NCBI RefSeq assembly: GCF_000380565.1
Contig: NZ_AQYJ01000028.1
Span: 248,001-312,000, forward strand
Direction: 5' to 3'
Length of the DNA: 64,000 nucleotides
Origin: Microbulbifer variabilis ATCC 700307
GTDB lineage: Bacteria; Pseudomonadota; Gammaproteobacteria; Pseudomonadales; Cellvibrionaceae
Each line of letters begins with the position of its first letter. Positions within the stretch are counted from its first letter, which is position 1. Of this stretch, positions 62,457 to 64,000 are shown piece by piece. The position numbers and the translations under genes are program-made. The notes beneath the pieces were generated by a model. It worked only from the letters and a program-made list of their open reading frames with translations. It had not been told where the DNA came from and did not search any database.

Positions 62457-64000
62457 TTATTGATTTTTGAGCGTTAAATCCAGCGGTTCTTTGTGCCAGT
62501 CAAATTTAACCAGCAGTTGCTGCTTGCGCTTGTTGTACCAGGCCCCACGGGGTGCCTGAGCAAAGTCTTTTTCACTGTCGAAAATAGGCAGGGATTCGCC
62601 GGTAACATCAAGCTGCGCAGGCACTTGTTGCCAGTTGTGGATCTTTAAATTGACCTTGCGGGATTCCGGCATACCGGTATAACCGTCTCCTTCTCGATTA
62701 AAGGCGAAGGTTAAACCCTGCTGTTTGTTTTCAGCTGAGAAATGCAGTTTCTCGTATTTGCCTTTTTCAAAAGCCTGCGCGGTAGCGCCATCATCTTCAT
62801 AAACATAGCGCTCGGACTTTGCTGCTGATGGGTGCGCGTAGTAGTCCAGGATCAGGTTTTTACTGGAGTAATCGCGGCTGCTGTGAATATCGTCAATGGT
62901 GGGAATAATGGCGCCGGCCCGCACCAGTACAGGAATCGTTTTCAGGTTCACCTCTACCAGGGACTGATCGCCAGAATATTGTTCATCAGTCCAGTAATCG
63001 AACCAGGTGCCGCCGGGCAGTTTTACCGCGACCTCATCCACATCTTCTTCCACGACCGGGGCAACGAGGAAGTCCTGCCCCCACAAGTAGGCATCCTTGT
63101 AGTCCAGGAGAGATAGGTCACTTTCGTTTTCGAAAAACAGCGGGCGCATCAGCGGCATGCCGGTCTGGCTGTTTTCGAAGGCGAGGGTGTAGTTGTAGGG
63201 CAGCAGGCGATAGCGTAGTTTTACATACTCGCGCAGGATATCGCGGGTGCGGCGGTCGTGGAAAACCGGTTCGGAAGCAATATGCTCCTGGGCGTGCGGG
63301 CGGTAAACCGGTTGGAATACGCCGTACTGTAACCAGCGGATATAGAGTTCGCGGTCAAATTTCTCGCCGCCGGCAAAGCCACCCAGGTCTGAATGGGTGT
63401 AGCCAAAGCCCAGCAAGCCCATACTCAGAGCCAATTCCACCTGGGGCTGCAAGCCACCCCATTCCCGAGCGACGTCGCCGGTCCAGGGGATCATGCCGTA
63501 GCGCTGGGAGCCGGCAAAACCGGAGCGCATCATAATAAAGGGGCGACGCTCAGAGTGCTTTGCCGTTTGGCGTTCGTGCAGTAATTGCGCCCAGGCGTGG
63601 CCGAAGGCGTTGTGGATTTCATCGGCCATACCGATTGCGTGAACGGTATCGGAGGGGTGAACTTCCGGTTCACCCAGGTCGCCCCACCAGCCGGCTACGC
63701 CCTGTTCCAATAACCCGTCGTAAATATTCCAGAACCAGTCGCGGCCATCTTCGGAGAAGACATCGATCAGGCCGGTATTGCCGAAGTAGAAATCAAAACG
63801 CTTGGGCTCTCCGGCCAGGTTTTTGGCCAGGGCATTATTCGCCACGGCTTCCTGCCAGCGCTCGGAGGTGGAGAGGACAAAAGGCTCGGTCACCAGAATG
63901 GTATTGATGCCGCGTTTTTTAAGGTCTGCCATCATCTTTTCTGGTTCGGGAAAGGCTTCCTTGTCCCAGGCCAGGTTGCCCATATGGCCTTTGATATCCG
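62457..64000 (-). CDS. GH31 alpha-glucosidase (5' part outside window)
   Basis: The minus-strand frame is open to the right edge (DIKGHMGNLAWDKEAFPEPEKMMADLKKRGINTILVTEPF precedes and includes the first in-window Met at 63983), so the N-terminal half is missing. Catalytic nucleophile region GWWGDLGEPEVHP and acid region RSGFAGSQRYGMIPWTGDVAREWGG (TGD) are both present, followed by YIRWLQYGVFQPVYRPHAQ and the C-terminal beta-domains. GH31 exo-glucosidases release glucose or isomaltose units; together with the downstream GH13 lipoprotein it would finish oligosaccharide breakdown for glucokinase. Confidence 0.93.
   Translation of the reverse strand, partial: DIKGHMGNLAWDKEAFPEPEKMMADLKKRGINTILVTEPFVLSTSERWQEAVANNALAKNLAGEPKRFDFYFGNTGLIDVFSEDGRDWFWNIYDGLLEQGVAGWWGDLGEPEVHPSDTVHAIGMADEIHNAFGHAWAQLLHERQTAKHSERRPFIMMRSGFAGSQRYGMIPWTGDVAREWGGLQPQVELALSMGLLGFGYTHSDLGGFAGGEKFDRELYIRWLQYGVFQPVYRPHAQEHIASEPVFHDRRTRDILREYVKLRYRLLPYNYTLAFENSQTGMPLMRPLFFENESDLSLLDYKDAYLWGQDFLVAPVVEEDVDEVAVKLPGGTWFDYWTDEQYSGDQSLVEVNLKTIPVLVRAGAIIPTIDDIHSSRDYSSKNLILDYYAHPSAAKSERYVYEDDGATAQAFEKGKYEKLHFSAENKQQGLTFAFNREGDGYTGMPESRKVNLKIHNWQQVPAQLDVTGESLPIFDSEKDFAQAPRGAWYNKRKQQLLVKFDWHKEPLDLTLKNQ

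Overview
The window looks like a chromosome segment of a marine, polysaccharide-degrading gammaproteobacterium, most like Microbulbifer or another Cellvibrionales member. This is an inference from the gene content: a large TonB-dependent receptor with a flavin-dependent halogenase and secreted GH13/GH31 starch enzymes, FG-GAP and cadherin-like lipoproteins, mmsAB and an RhlE-type helicase. No rRNA, tRNA or CRISPR array was seen.

Positions 1-16246 are the right part of a P2-like contractile-tail element (prophage or R-type tailocin). From left to right they hold two paralogous S74-chaperoned tail fibres (the first cut by the window edge, the second with collagen-like repeats), an Ig-like structural protein, two consecutive 2-oxoglutarate/Fe(II) oxygenases of prolyl-hydroxylase type, and then P2-order tail genes: gpI, gpH-like fibre, a fibre-assembly candidate, sheath FI, tube FII, E with a -1 frameshifted E', tape measure T, U, X and D. 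A minus-strand repressor, a 27-bp palindromic operator, a Q-like regulator and two small proteins follow. No capsid, terminase, lysis or integrase gene is visible here. The collagen-like fibre next to two hydroxylase-like genes is the most unusual feature of the window.

Positions 16.2-39 kb are a mosaic of housekeeping and accessory genes with several decaying genes: a LytS/LytTR two-component remnant, a lipoprotein alpha/beta-hydrolase broken by four frameshifts, and a cupin with a 1-nt deletion. Intact genes include a PLA2-like secreted protein, a divergent LysR/SDR pair, mmsA-mmsB of valine catabolism, a GNAT acetyltransferase, an RhlE-like helicase, an M20 amidohydrolase, a three-gene RND exporter/LolA-like/outer-membrane-barrel operon, and a TetR regulator.

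Positions 39-64 kb are a starch/maltodextrin utilization region: glucokinase, TonB-dependent receptor, halogenase, two secreted alpha-amylases (one with three C-terminal repeat modules and a PKD domain), a GH13 lipoprotein, a GH31 alpha-glucosidase cut by the right edge, and a large FG-GAP lipoprotein. The receptor and the two plus-strand amylases each have a similar GC-rich half-palindrome ending in GGATGT upstream, suggesting shared control. Interspersed are an M11-type metalloprotease lipoprotein with a small secreted partner, a DUF3014 protein, a universal stress protein and a decayed Sel1-repeat gene. Likely flow: extracellular amylases cut starch, the receptor imports oligosaccharides, periplasmic or surface GH13/GH31 enzymes release glucose, and glucokinase phosphorylates it.
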